Assembly (NCBI RefSeq): GCF_000378045.1
Contig: NZ_KB899098.1
Coordinates: 62,001 to 126,000 of the forward strand
Direction of reading: 5' to 3'
Origin: Marinobacterium rhizophilum DSM 18822
GTDB taxonomy: Bacteria; Pseudomonadota; Gammaproteobacteria; Pseudomonadales; Balneatricaceae
DNA: 64,000 nt
Shown here: positions 31,064 to 39,522 of the stretch, piece after piece
Layout: every line of letters starts with the position of its first letter
Position numbering within the stretch: the stretch's first letter is position 1
Translations under genes and position numbers: made by a program
Notes under the pieces: model-generated
What the model was told of the DNA's origin: nothing
Database searches by the model: none
The model's input: only the letters and a program-made list of their open reading frames with translations

Positions 31064-32239
31064 TTATCGAGCCGCCAAGTTCATGACTTCCTCAAGCACC
31101 GTACGGGTCTTGTCAATTTCATACGGTTTTAAGGTCGGGTGCACAAGGAACATTAGAGAGGTTTCGCCGATCTCCTTGGCAATGGGCAGCGGATTTACAG
31201 GCCGCCAACCGGTGTCATCGAAAGCCTTTTCACGATAAACCTCCGAGCAGGAACCCGTGTAACAAGGAACACCTCGTGCGACTATCTCAGCCATTATTCG
31301 GTCCCGGCTCCAGCCCGGCTGCAAGGCAGAGGGCTCGACGAACATGTAACACTTGTACCAGGCATGGCAGATATGGGCTGGTACAGCAGGCACCCGCAAT
31401 CCGGGTAGCTGACGGGCAGTATCCAGGATGCTGTGCGCATTGTGCTGGCGAACTTCGTGCCACCCCTGAAGCTTCTTCAACTGCAGCCTGCCAATCGCCG
31501 CCTGCATTTCCGTCATTCTCGCATTTGTGCCGAAACTCTCATGGAGCCACCGAAACCCTGGCGGATGATCCAGACTCAATACCGCGTTTCTGCTTTTGCC
31601 ATGATCCTTTAACGACCAGAGACGGTCCAGGAGAGCCGGATCATTGGTTGTGACCATGCCGCCCTCTCCGCCCGTCGTGACGATCTTGTCCTGGCAAAAA
31701 GACCAGGCGCCAATATTCCCCAGCGTGCCAACACTCTTCCCATTGTAGGAAGCCCCATGTGCCTGGGCGCAGTCTTCAATCACCTTAAGATTTCTTGACT
31801 TGGCAAGCTGTAGGATCGAATCCATATCGCAGGGCCAGCCTGCAAGGTGCACACAGACCACGGCTCTGGTCCTCGCTGTCAGAACGGATGTGATGGTATC
31901 TACGGTAATATTTTGGGAGTCGCGATCTACGTCGGCAAAAACCGGCACAGCCCCGACCGAAACAATTGCCGAAACCGAAGCAATGAACGTACGACTCGTC
32001 ACGATGACTTCGTCACCGGGACCGATATCCAGCGCTTTGAGACCGAGTTCCAACGCGACGGTGCCATTAGAGACCACTACGGCAAACTGGCAGCCCACTA
32101 GGTCCGCAAACTCGACCTCGAAAGCCTGGCCCTCGTTACCCGTCCAGTAATTGACCCTGTTGGACAGCAGCACTCGCCTGACCGCCTCAGCTTCTTCGTC
32201 GGTGAAACTTGGCCAGGGTGAAAACGGGGTATTGAGCAA
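31064..32239 (-). CDS. PLP-dependent sugar aminotransferase (DegT/DnrJ/EryC1/StrS family, PglE-like)
   Basis: This 391-residue fold-type I aminotransferase has the PLP lysine in the segment SFCQDKIVTTGGEGGM, with VVSNGTVALELGLKALDIGP and EDCAQAHGASYNGKSVG upstream. The start is TTG at 32239, supported by a good AAGGAGA ribosome-binding site 7 nt away. DegT enzymes transaminate 4-keto or 3-keto nucleotide sugars. Lying between PglD-like and PglF-like genes, it most likely makes UDP-4-amino-4,6-dideoxy-GlcNAc. Exact substrate cannot be read from sequence. Confidence 0.88.
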   Translation of the reverse strand: MLNTPFSPWPSFTDEEAEAVRRVLLSNRVNYWTGNEGQAFEVEFADLVGCQFAVVVSNGTVALELGLKALDIGPGDEVIVTSRTFIASVSAIVSVGAVPVFADVDRDSQNITVDTITSVLTARTRAVVCVHLAGWPCDMDSILQLAKSRNLKVIEDCAQAHGASYNGKSVGTLGNIGAWSFCQDKIVTTGGEGGMVTTNDPALLDRLWSLKDHGKSRNAVLSLDHPPGFRWLHESFGTNARMTEMQAAIGRLQLKKLQGWHEVRQHNAHSILDTARQLPGLRVPAVPAHICHAWYKCYMFVEPSALQPGWSRDRIMAEIVARGVPCYTGSCSEVYREKAFDDTGWRPVNPLPIAKEIGETSLMFLVHPTLKPYEIDKTRTVLEEVMNLAAR

Positions 32240-32272
32240 TTACTGTCTCCTTAAAGCTTTGAATAAGATCGA

Positions 32273-32890
32273 TCAGACAATCCGGGCCGGAACACCTAGC
32301 GCAGTACAACGATCAGGTAAGTTCTGGACAACTGCAGCGCCTGCGCCTACAACCACCCCGTCGCCAATACTTACAAGTTGCTTCACAGAGGCCCCAATAC
32401 CGACCCAACTTTCTCGACCCACTTTAACTCCTCCCGCCAAGTGCACCCCCGGACTCAAGTGCACGCCATCACCCAACTCACAATCGTGATCGACCGTAGC
32501 TCCTGTGTTGATAATGCACCCCTTGCCCACATGGGCATCAACATTGATCACAGCGCCGGCCATGACCACAGAGCCGGCTCCGATCGATGCATAGCGGCTG
32601 ACGGAGGCCTGCGGATGTACTAGAGAGATCAACGCACCGCCGCTTTCGGCAAGAAGACGTTGTTTATCCAGGCGGACAAGATTGTCTCCAATCGCGACAA
32701 TTGCCCCGTTATAGGCTTGGATTGTCGCGATCAACTCACTTGTACCACCCTCTACTCGCCACCGACCCGCTTTCTCAATCCAGGGCTTGGCATCGTCGAA
32801 GAAGATTACATCCTGCCAACCGAGCAACTCGGCCATATCAGCCAAAACCTTACCGTGCCCGCTGGCGCCAAGTATTGCCAGCCGCTTCAC
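32273..32890 (-). CDS. Sugar O/N-acetyltransferase (NeuD/PglD family)
   Basis: The 205-residue protein has an N-terminal Rossmann-like domain (MKRLAILGASGHGKVLADMA) and a C-terminal left-handed beta-helix of hexapeptide repeats (IGAGSVVMAGAVINVDAHVG, INTGATVDHDCELGDGVHLS). The catalytic His is expected in the VDHDCE segment. PglD acetylates the C4 amino group of the UDP-amino sugar to give UDP-N,N'-diacetylbacillosamine. The start is GTG and overlaps the stop of the preceding sugar transferase (GTGA), indicating coupled translation. Confidence 0.9.
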   Translation of the reverse strand: MKRLAILGASGHGKVLADMAELLGWQDVIFFDDAKPWIEKAGRWRVEGGTSELIATIQAYNGAIVAIGDNLVRLDKQRLLAESGGALISLVHPQASVSRYASIGAGSVVMAGAVINVDAHVGKGCIINTGATVDHDCELGDGVHLSPGVHLAGGVKVGRESWVGIGASVKQLVSIGDGVVVGAGAAVVQNLPDRCTALGVPARIV

Positions 32891-33483
32891 GAATCACTTC
32901 CTCTGAACTTCTCGCAGGTCGCCTGACCTTGCGCATTGATTCCTTCTCGCAAAATGACCTTCATGACTGTTCGCCAAAGGATCTTCAGGTCCAGCCAGAA
33001 GGTTCGGTTGTCCACATACCAGACATCGAGCTTGAATTTTTCTTCCCAGGACAGGTTGTTGCGCCCATTCACCTGGGCCCAGCCGGTAATGCCTGGCCGT
33101 ACTTCGTGGCGCCGTCTCTGCTTGTCATTGTATAAAGGCAGATACTCCATCAGCAGGGGTCTGGGCCCCACAAGGCTCATATTACCTAAGAGCACATTCC
33201 ACAATTCCGGCAACTCATCCAGGCTGCTCGAACGTAGTAAACGCCCAAATGCGGTCAAGCGATGCTCATCGGGTAACAGTTGGCCGTCCGCGCCTGTTTC
33301 GTCGCTCATCGTGCGAAATTTGAAGAGCTTGAACGCTCGCCCATATTGGCCCGGCCGTATCTGACTGAATAATACCGGCGTGCCGATAAAAAGCCCCACA
33401 AACCCAGCGACTAGTAGATAGATTGGCAGCAACAGCATCAACAGAGAAGCCGATACCAGAATGTCAAAAATCCGTTTACTCAT
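32887..33483 (-). CDS. Initiating phosphoglycosyltransferase (PglC/WeeH type)
   Basis: The 198-residue monotopic enzyme matches the small PglC-like class rather than the large WbaP class. It has one N-terminal hydrophobic re-entrant helix (residues about 7-30), FKLFKFRTM, LDELPELWNVLLGNMSLVGP with the catalytic Asp-Glu dyad, RPGITGWAQVNGRN and DVWYVDNRTFWLDLKIL. It would transfer a phospho-sugar from UDP to undecaprenyl phosphate, starting the lipid-linked glycan. It overlaps the upstream glycosyltransferase by 8 bp. Confidence 0.92.
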   Translation of the reverse strand: MSKRIFDILVSASLLMLLLPIYLLVAGFVGLFIGTPVLFSQIRPGQYGRAFKLFKFRTMSDETGADGQLLPDEHRLTAFGRLLRSSSLDELPELWNVLLGNMSLVGPRPLLMEYLPLYNDKQRRRHEVRPGITGWAQVNGRNNLSWEEKFKLDVWYVDNRTFWLDLKILWRTVMKVILREGINAQGQATCEKFRGSDS

Positions 33484-34705
33484 GCTTACAATATTTCTCT
33501 GTTGCTACTTTCAGCACCTGTTCGAGTTCGGCCGCCAAGCGATCGCGATCAAATCGCTCCCGCGCAAGTCGCAGGGCCTGCTGGCCAGCAATCCGAAGTC
33601 GCGGTTCATCTTTCAGAAACGTCACCAGGGAAGCCGCCGCGGCCCGAGGGTCATGGGTACTGAGCACAAGACCTGCACCGGATTCCTCGATCAAAGTAGC
33701 CTGCCAGCCCCCATAGTTGAGAGCAACAGCAGTGCCCGACGCCAGCGCATCGAAAAACTTGTTCGCAGAATTCGCCCACATTGGCTTCAAGTCAATAAAC
33801 AGGGAAACCGCAATATCACTGGCCCCCAAAACCTGCGGCATCTCATTTTTCGAGACGGGCTCATATAAATATAGATTTCTCCCCAACACACCAAGCTGGG
33901 ATGCTTTATCAAGAACCGCGTCCCGTTCCTGCCCTTGGCCAAAGATTGCGAAGCGACATTCCGGCATCAGAATGAGACACTCGGCAGCGATATCCACCAG
34001 ATAACCGACACCATTGACCCTGCCCAAAGTGCCGGCATAGACAACCAGCTTGCATCCGGCCAGCTCGGGATAACGCTGCTCAAAAGCAGCAGGACGATAG
34101 CCTTCTGGATTGAATAAAGCCAGATCTGCGCTGTTCGGAATAATGGAAACCGATCTCGTCGGATAACCAGCCCGGACGACGCCCTCCTTCATCCCTGGAG
34201 ACAAGGCCACAATACGTTCAGCATTGCGATACGCAAACCGCTCAAGCCAGCGCGCCGCAACGCATAATAACGGATTACGCAGGGCTCCAATAGCGATCGG
34301 CAACTCAGGCCAGAGATCACGCACCTCGAACACCATTGGTATCCCCAGCCGACGGGATGCATAAACTCCAGGAAGTGCAATTGTCAACGGTGTACTCGTT
34401 GCAAAAATAACGTCAGCGTCCCTAAAAGATGCTGATTTAAAGGCGGCGGCGAGTGCAAATCTGAAAAACGCCCGGACTCTAGAGAAAAAACCCATGCTAT
34501 TCGCGTAAAATACCGGCAGCCAGTGCACATGGATGCCATCAACCATCTGTGTAAACCATTCTTCCGAATGGTGTGACTCCCTCCAACTGGTAATCATATG
34601 TACTTCATGGCCACTTTCTACCAGCCTTCGAGCCATTTCATAAGAGCGGGTACTCCCTGACATACAAGGAAAATTAAAATATTGATGCAGATATACTATT
34701 TTCAA
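33476..34705 (-). CDS. Glycosyltransferase family 4 (WbuB-like)
   Basis: This 409-residue GT-B enzyme has N-terminal KIVYLHQYFNFPCMSGSTRS followed by YEMARRLVESGHEVHMITSW, the inter-domain VFEVRDLWPELPIAIGAL, and LVVYAGTLGRVNGVGYLVDI. The donor-binding EEXXXXXXXE-type segment lies near KFFDALASGTAVALNYGG. The pattern resembles WbuB/FnlX transferases that act on amino-sugar acceptors. The start is TTG at 34705; an ATG five bases upstream is out of frame. The 5' end coincides with the border of the AT-rich cassette. Confidence 0.85.
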   Translation of the reverse strand: MKIVYLHQYFNFPCMSGSTRSYEMARRLVESGHEVHMITSWRESHHSEEWFTQMVDGIHVHWLPVFYANSMGFFSRVRAFFRFALAAAFKSASFRDADVIFATSTPLTIALPGVYASRRLGIPMVFEVRDLWPELPIAIGALRNPLLCVAARWLERFAYRNAERIVALSPGMKEGVVRAGYPTRSVSIIPNSADLALFNPEGYRPAAFEQRYPELAGCKLVVYAGTLGRVNGVGYLVDIAAECLILMPECRFAIFGQGQERDAVLDKASQLGVLGRNLYLYEPVSKNEMPQVLGASDIAVSLFIDLKPMWANSANKFFDALASGTAVALNYGGWQATLIEESGAGLVLSTHDPRAAAASLVTFLKDEPRLRIAGQQALRLARERFDRDRLAAELEQVLKVATEKYCKHE

Positions 34706-34756
34706 AACATAATCTTAAAATAAATTACCAAAAATATTGGCGCTTCAATTAAAAAC

Positions 34757-35893
34757 TCAAGCACACGCAATTTCATTACCCGCAATATTAACATAGAACC
34801 TTATCAATTTAATTTCTTCTATACTCCAATTATATTCTCTTTCGACAGCCTCTCGCCCTCTAGCCCCCATATTAAAAGCTTCATCTGGATTCTCTATCAA
34901 CCATTTCACAGCGTCAACAATATCTATAGTATTTTTTGGATCCACTACTATCCCACACCCGACACGTTCAACCAACTCTTTATATAATGGAAAGTTCGAG
35001 ACAACAACAGGAATGCCCATTGTCATATATTCGAAGAGCTTTGTAGGCCAAGACTCTATATAGTTTGGAGTTTCTTCCAGTACTGCAAAGCCTACTTTAC
35101 AATTTGATATTAATTTCCAGCCTTCCGGGCCTTCAAGCCTACCGAGAGATTTAACCCATCCATCTGATAAACTTTTCTGAAAACTATAACTTTTATTTAT
35201 TGACTCACATACAGGACCAATACATAAAAAACTAATATTATAACCTCGCTCTCTTAACATATTTATTGATTCTACGATTCTCAATATTCCTCTTTCCTTT
35301 GTCACCCCTCCAATATAACCAACTATAATAGACGAAGAATTATTTGACCTTGGAATTAATTCCAATATAGGCATATTCTGAACGACTACTGAACGAGCAT
35401 TTATAGTCAACCAAGAATAATCAGCCTCATAAGAACTCTCTGCAAAAACAATAGAAAATCTCTTTAAAAAAACCCTTTCAAAAACACGATAAAAAAAAGA
35501 TACAACCTTTCTAAAAAATGCATAAATCCATGTTTTTTGATAGATTTGTTTAGGAACATTCTCATGCATATCAAAAATAATATTTTCATGGAAAAATGAA
35601 TATATATAGAAAAAAAATATCAACTCCGGATCATGAAAATGCAATACATTGCATTTTCTTTTTTTTAAAAAAGACCATAACCGAATGTACCCTAAAAAAA
35701 ATCTACCTAGACGGCCACACTTGGGCTTACCGAGATCATAAATATTAACACCACTCTTTAACTCATTCCCTTTTCCATCCGCTACGATAAGATCAACATT
35801 GCAGCCACTAAACTTAGACAGAGAAATACATTGTTTAAAAAATATTCTACTATCGTAGCGAGGGTGCACCGTTGTTACATGCGTGATATTCAT
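34757..35893 (-). CDS. Glycosyltransferase family 4, AT-rich
   Basis: This 378-residue GT-B glycosyltransferase has N-terminal MNITHVTTVHPRYDSRIFFK, a central VGYIGGVTKERGILRIVESI, and the donor-site region YIESWPTKLFEYMTMGIPVV followed by VSNFPLYKELVERVGCGIVV. Together these fit the GT4 class. Its codon use is strongly AT-biased, unlike the flanking genes, indicating recent acquisition. The sugar and acceptor cannot be deduced. The start ATG at 35893 has only a weak ribosome-binding site. Confidence 0.82.
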   Translation of the reverse strand: MNITHVTTVHPRYDSRIFFKQCISLSKFSGCNVDLIVADGKGNELKSGVNIYDLGKPKCGRLGRFFLGYIRLWSFLKKRKCNVLHFHDPELIFFFYIYSFFHENIIFDMHENVPKQIYQKTWIYAFFRKVVSFFYRVFERVFLKRFSIVFAESSYEADYSWLTINARSVVVQNMPILELIPRSNNSSSIIVGYIGGVTKERGILRIVESINMLRERGYNISFLCIGPVCESINKSYSFQKSLSDGWVKSLGRLEGPEGWKLISNCKVGFAVLEETPNYIESWPTKLFEYMTMGIPVVVSNFPLYKELVERVGCGIVVDPKNTIDIVDAVKWLIENPDEAFNMGARGREAVEREYNWSIEEIKLIRFYVNIAGNEIACA

Positions 35894-35942
35894 ATATGGT
35901 TATCTTTTGTATTTTAAATAAAGGCTAACCTTATAAATAAAG

Positions 35943-36917
35943 TTACTTACCCATAATTTTGGAAATTAAATTTAATGTTAATGTTCTAGCATCCCATTCA
36001 TGTAACGCAAAATCCTTAGCACCCTTATTATGAAGAAACCCAACATCTTTAGAATTATTAAATATCTCATTCAATGCGGATGCGGCTCCTTCAAAATCAC
36101 CATAATTTACGTAATATGTATGTGGTAATCGATACGTATAAACCACATGACATCCAGCACATAAGGCTTCTCTAACAGTACCACCGATTGCATCATGCTT
36201 AACCAGTCTAAGCAGAATCGGCCTATAGACAAGAAACTGACTTATATCCTCCACCCACCCATGAAACTTCATGTTAATAGGCTTATCCCTTAGCCAAGAA
36301 CCTTCCCCCCCAATAACATCGAATCTAACTGATGAAAATTCAACCGCCAAATCTCTTATTAAATCACCACTATAAAATTTATATCTATCATCTGGTATGT
36401 ACGTTAAGACTCTTAAAGTTTTAGAACTTTTATAACTTTTAATTACCGGCAACTCCAATGGAAACGTAGCCACGAGAGGTTCTATGCCAACTTCTCTCAA
36501 CTCACCAACAAACCACCCCGCTCCGGAAAGGTGCTTCTTATTTAACGCCCTATAAAAATTCCTAGTAATATTACCTTTCAATACATCCCTTTTCTGATAA
36601 TAGACATCACTACCAATCCAATAATAAACAAATCTAGCCCCGGGCTTAAATCTTTCAAACAGTTCAAAGAAGCAATCGAATAACCGACCTCCCCAATGAA
36701 TCATTCCAGGCCTAAAACCAACTCTCACAACAGCATCAGAAGTAGCACACTCATTAAGGGCACAAAAAACACTTTTCAAAGACTTACGTAGATTAACACC
36801 AACTGCATAGGAATTATTATCGGAGTGTGTATTAACCAGATCAGCTAACCGCTTCGGCCAAATCCCGGTCCCTAAAAAAGTTATCTTATATCTTTTTTCA
36901 ATCAAAAAAAATGACAC
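35943..36917 (-). CDS. Putative glycosyltransferase (GT-B-like), AT-rich
   Basis: This 324-residue protein has features of a divergent GT-B transferase. YYWIGSDVYYQKRDVLKG sits in the acceptor lobe; LRVLTYIPDDRYKFYSGDLI opens the second lobe; and LLRLVKHDAIGGTVREALCA then GCHVVYTYRLPHTYYV occupies the usual donor-binding region. The start is GTG at 36917; no ATG gives a better fit. I recognise no specific family member. It shares the AT-rich composition of its neighbour and lies directly after the flippase. Confidence 0.62.
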   Translation of the reverse strand: MSFFLIEKRYKITFLGTGIWPKRLADLVNTHSDNNSYAVGVNLRKSLKSVFCALNECATSDAVVRVGFRPGMIHWGGRLFDCFFELFERFKPGARFVYYWIGSDVYYQKRDVLKGNITRNFYRALNKKHLSGAGWFVGELREVGIEPLVATFPLELPVIKSYKSSKTLRVLTYIPDDRYKFYSGDLIRDLAVEFSSVRFDVIGGEGSWLRDKPINMKFHGWVEDISQFLVYRPILLRLVKHDAIGGTVREALCAGCHVVYTYRLPHTYYVNYGDFEGAASALNEIFNNSKDVGFLHNKGAKDFALHEWDARTLTLNLISKIMGK

Positions 36918-36978
36918 CCATCAAATATAAACATAAATACAAAAACCTTGAACAGATAAAAATTAAAGTTTGATTAAA

Positions 36979-38778
36979 TCACATCATCCCTTGAAAAACC
37001 TTATGTTTACCAGCCAACTCATTATAACAACCTTTACCTATAACCTTCCCATAGGAAAAAATATAAATGTCATCACATATTCTTAATGTAGAAAGCCGAT
37101 GCGCCACAATTATAATTGTTTTTTTACCCGAAAAATCATTAATCGCCTCCATGATCATTTTTTCGGTAATGCCGTCCAGCGCACTGGTCGCCTCGTCCAT
37201 TATTAATACGTCGGCATCATGATAGAGGGCGCGGGCGATGCCGATGCGCTGCCTTTGCCCTCCCGAAAGTTGCACGCCCCTTTCACCTACGCAAGTATTC
37301 ATTCCATCCGGCAACGCTGAGAGCAGTTCGTCCAGATGCGCCATGCTGGCCGCACGATGGACGCGCTCCTCGTCGATCAGCTCCGACGGCAAACCGAAAG
37401 CGATATTCTCCCTAATGCTACTTTCTGCAAGGAAAATCGACTGGGGCACGAAACCTAGGGCGTTTTGCCAGCTGCGCAGGTTAGAGGCAGTAACCGGCTT
37501 TCCATCGATCAAAAGGTTACCTCTTTGCGGTTCGACCAATCCCAGCAGCAGGTCTATCGCTGTCGACTTGCCCGAGCCGGACGCCCCGACGAGGCCTATC
37601 ACCTGGTTGACGGGAATCTCAATGCTCAGCCCGTTCAACGCGGGTTCCTGCTTTCCGGGGTAGGTAAAGGTTACATCCTTCAACTGAAGGGAGTGTTTTG
37701 GGACCCAAGAATCCGTATCCGCCGGTCGATCGGCTGTTGCCAATCTCCTGTTCGAAAAGGCGCTGCTCCGCAGGTCGTCCCGCAGTACCTCGAAGGCTGC
37801 CAGGTTGCCACGGATCTGGGATACGCTGCTGTATACCTGCTGTAGCGCAGGCAGGATCTTGAACCCCGCCAGCGCATAAACGGACAGCAACGGCAGGATG
37901 GTGCCAAGATCGCCCTGATAGGCGGACAGCAGATAAAGCACCAGCAGGATCACGCTGGCGAAGGCGACAAGTTCCATGGCGTAACGCGGCACCAACCCCA
38001 TGGCCTGGGTGGTCCCCTGGGCGCGTGCGAAGCGAATACTGGCCTCGTCGAACCCCTCAGTAAAGATATCCTGCCGCCCCAGCAACAGCACATCCTTGAT
38101 ACCGCCAAAGCCTTCGCTCATGAACTTGAAGCGTTCGCGCTGTGACTGCGTCACGGAATTGCCGTTCGCCATCAGGCGCCGGCGCACCGTGCGGTAGAGC
38201 AGCAGGTAGGCGGAACAGAAAATCAGCAGGCCGGCGATCGCCACCAGAGGGTTGTAGATGAACAAGGCCATTGCCATCAAGAGCGCCATCGCCAGCTTGG
38301 CGTTCATCTGCATCAGCGGGCTAATGATGGTATTGGTGACGCGCAGACACTCCTGCGCGATCTGGTTGGTAAGCTGGCTGCTGTTATTCGTTGTATGGAA
38401 CAGCCAGGGCTGGTGCATATAATGGCGGTACAGCCGGTTGCTCAGCTCGGCACCGACCCTTGCGCCATAAAGCAACAGGCGCCAGATCGTGAACATCGAG
38501 ATAAGGCCGGCAACGCTGAGCACGGCCAGTACGCCGATACCGAGCCAAAACAGAAAATCTCTTGGATCGCTGAGGCCCGTGGCACGGAACAGCTCCGCCA
38601 CCAGCCCTTCGCCCTGCAGCTGGTCAATATCCCCTACCAGCGCCATAAAGGGCCCGATCGAGACCACGCCGGCAATCTCGGCGAAGGACATCAGGATCAC
38701 CAGCAGCTGAAGGCGCAACAGCTTCTTGCGCTGTTCGCGGGTAAGCAGGGAATAGAGTTCTTTAAGGCTCGATAACAT
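36979..38778 (-). CDS. ABC transporter, fused permease-ATPase (PglK/MsbA-like flippase)
   Basis: The protein is 599 residues from the ATG at 38778; a GTG 14 codons upstream is a weaker alternative. Six transmembrane helices occupy about residues 15-320. The nucleotide-binding domain has Walker A GASGSGKSTAIDLLLG, signature VQLSGGQRQRIGIARAL, Walker B VLIMDEATSALD and the H-loop IIVAHRLSTL. The N terminus (LREQ-type helix, then EIAGVVSIGPFMALVGD) resembles PglK/WlaB, which flips undecaprenyl-linked oligosaccharides, more than lipid-A MsbA. The last 50-60 codons are AT-rich while the rest is GC-rich, suggesting a recombination point inside the gene. Confidence 0.88.
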   Translation of the reverse strand: MLSSLKELYSLLTREQRKKLLRLQLLVILMSFAEIAGVVSIGPFMALVGDIDQLQGEGLVAELFRATGLSDPRDFLFWLGIGVLAVLSVAGLISMFTIWRLLLYGARVGAELSNRLYRHYMHQPWLFHTTNNSSQLTNQIAQECLRVTNTIISPLMQMNAKLAMALLMAMALFIYNPLVAIAGLLIFCSAYLLLYRTVRRRLMANGNSVTQSQRERFKFMSEGFGGIKDVLLLGRQDIFTEGFDEASIRFARAQGTTQAMGLVPRYAMELVAFASVILLVLYLLSAYQGDLGTILPLLSVYALAGFKILPALQQVYSSVSQIRGNLAAFEVLRDDLRSSAFSNRRLATADRPADTDSWVPKHSLQLKDVTFTYPGKQEPALNGLSIEIPVNQVIGLVGASGSGKSTAIDLLLGLVEPQRGNLLIDGKPVTASNLRSWQNALGFVPQSIFLAESSIRENIAFGLPSELIDEERVHRAASMAHLDELLSALPDGMNTCVGERGVQLSGGQRQRIGIARALYHDADVLIMDEATSALDGITEKMIMEAINDFSGKKTIIIVAHRLSTLRICDDIYIFSYGKVIGKGCYNELAGKHKVFQGMM

Positions 38779-38827
38779 TAAGTCTAAGCTCTGAAAATCT
38801 GTCGAAAAGCGAATTGGCACTTATGAT

Positions 38828-38886
38828 CGTAGGTGCGAAGCGCACTCGCGGCATTATGTGATTCGCGGCGAGGCGCCTCTCCTACG
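38828..38886. repeat. Paired inverted REP-like element
   Basis: A CGTAGGTGCG half and a GCGCCTCTCCTACG half face each other, enclosing CGAAGCGCACTCGCGG and ATTCGCGGCGAGG. They are diverged relatives of the REP-like element at 27006. The pair lies in the leader between the ops element and the flippase start. Confidence 0.45.
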
Positions 38887-39016
38887 TTATTGGCGTTCAT
38901 TTGTTTCAGTCTTTTGTCGATTCGATCCTGGATCTAAGAAGCTGGCGTTTTAAGCCGATATCACCAAGCTTACTTCAACTCTCTACAACATAGGGGCTTC
39001 GCTGCTCTTTTCAAAA

Positions 39017-39373
39017 TCAGCATGTCGCTGCGTTTGGTGAGCCAATCGATCCAAATTTCGGGTCATCACATCTCAGCATCCGCTCGAACTGCGGCGCATA
39101 ATAATCCGTAAACCCGTACTGAAACTTTGCAATATCGGACGTCGCATAAAACCCGTGCGAAAAGCCTGGCGGCACCCATAGCATTTGCTTTTTGGCTTAA
39201 CTGGGATACACGCCGATACTTGCGAGGATCGGCGAGTCAGGACGTTCCAACGCAACATCACCCTCGGTGACACCTACCAGCTTGCACTGCGGTCGCTCAA
39301 TCTGGGAATGCAGCCCGCACAGCACGCCCTTATGGGAGCGACTGTGGTTTTCCTGCACGAAGATCCAGATACC
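39017..39373 (-). pseudogene. rmlC: Decayed dTDP-4-dehydrorhamnose 3,5-epimerase
   Basis: Reading codons from 39373 down gives FVQENHSRSHKGVLCGLHSQ, then CKLVGVTEGDVALERPDSP, a TAA stop at 39197-39199, and KKQMLWVPPGFSHGFYATSD followed by FQYGFTDYYAPQFERMLRCDDP. This is RmlC from about residue 45 to near the C terminus. The first 45 residues are missing, four or five residues are lost between VTEGDV and ALERPDSP, and the nonsense codon splits it. The catalytic His of GLHSQ and the HGF motif remain. No other rml gene is intact in the window, so the locus probably once made rhamnose. Confidence 0.85.
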
Positions 39374-39448
39374 GTAGTGTGCGTGTATCGAGCCCTGAGT
39401 TGATCAAGCGTTCCACAACCGCAGGATAGTCACTATTGTTAGCTCCAA

Positions 39449-39461
39449 GCACGCTACCGCC
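39449..39461 (-). promoter_or_regulatory. ops element (RfaH recruitment site)
   Basis: On the minus strand the sequence is GGCGGTAGCGTGC, a perfect match to the E. coli ops/JUMPstart core, and the preceding GG also matches JUMPstart. It lies 62 bp past the rfaH stop and is oriented toward the glycan genes. RNA polymerase pauses at ops and loads RfaH, which suppresses termination and couples translation across long horizontally acquired operons. Confidence 0.92.
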
Positions 39462-39522
39462 CCGAGATTGACCGTCAATTTCCCGAGAACGCGGCCTGGC
39501 CAAGTGCTGCCCGCGGGCAGTC

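Larger units (their letters stand above)
34706..37150. other. AT-rich cassette within the glycan locus
   Basis: Base composition drops sharply between about 34.71 and 37.15 kb, with long A/T runs and AT-ending codons, whereas the flanks are GC-rich. The cassette contains two glycosyltransferase genes and the last 50-60 codons of the flippase gene. One edge lies at the start of the WbuB-like gene and the other inside the flippase ORF, so the flippase is a mosaic. Confidence 0.8.

Noticed and set aside
39385-39480. Possible rmlD C-terminal remnant upstream of the rmlC remnant
   Set aside because: One frame reads SDYPAVVERLINSGLDTRTLR, vaguely like the RmlD tail, but the match is short and overlaps the ops element, so I did not call it.
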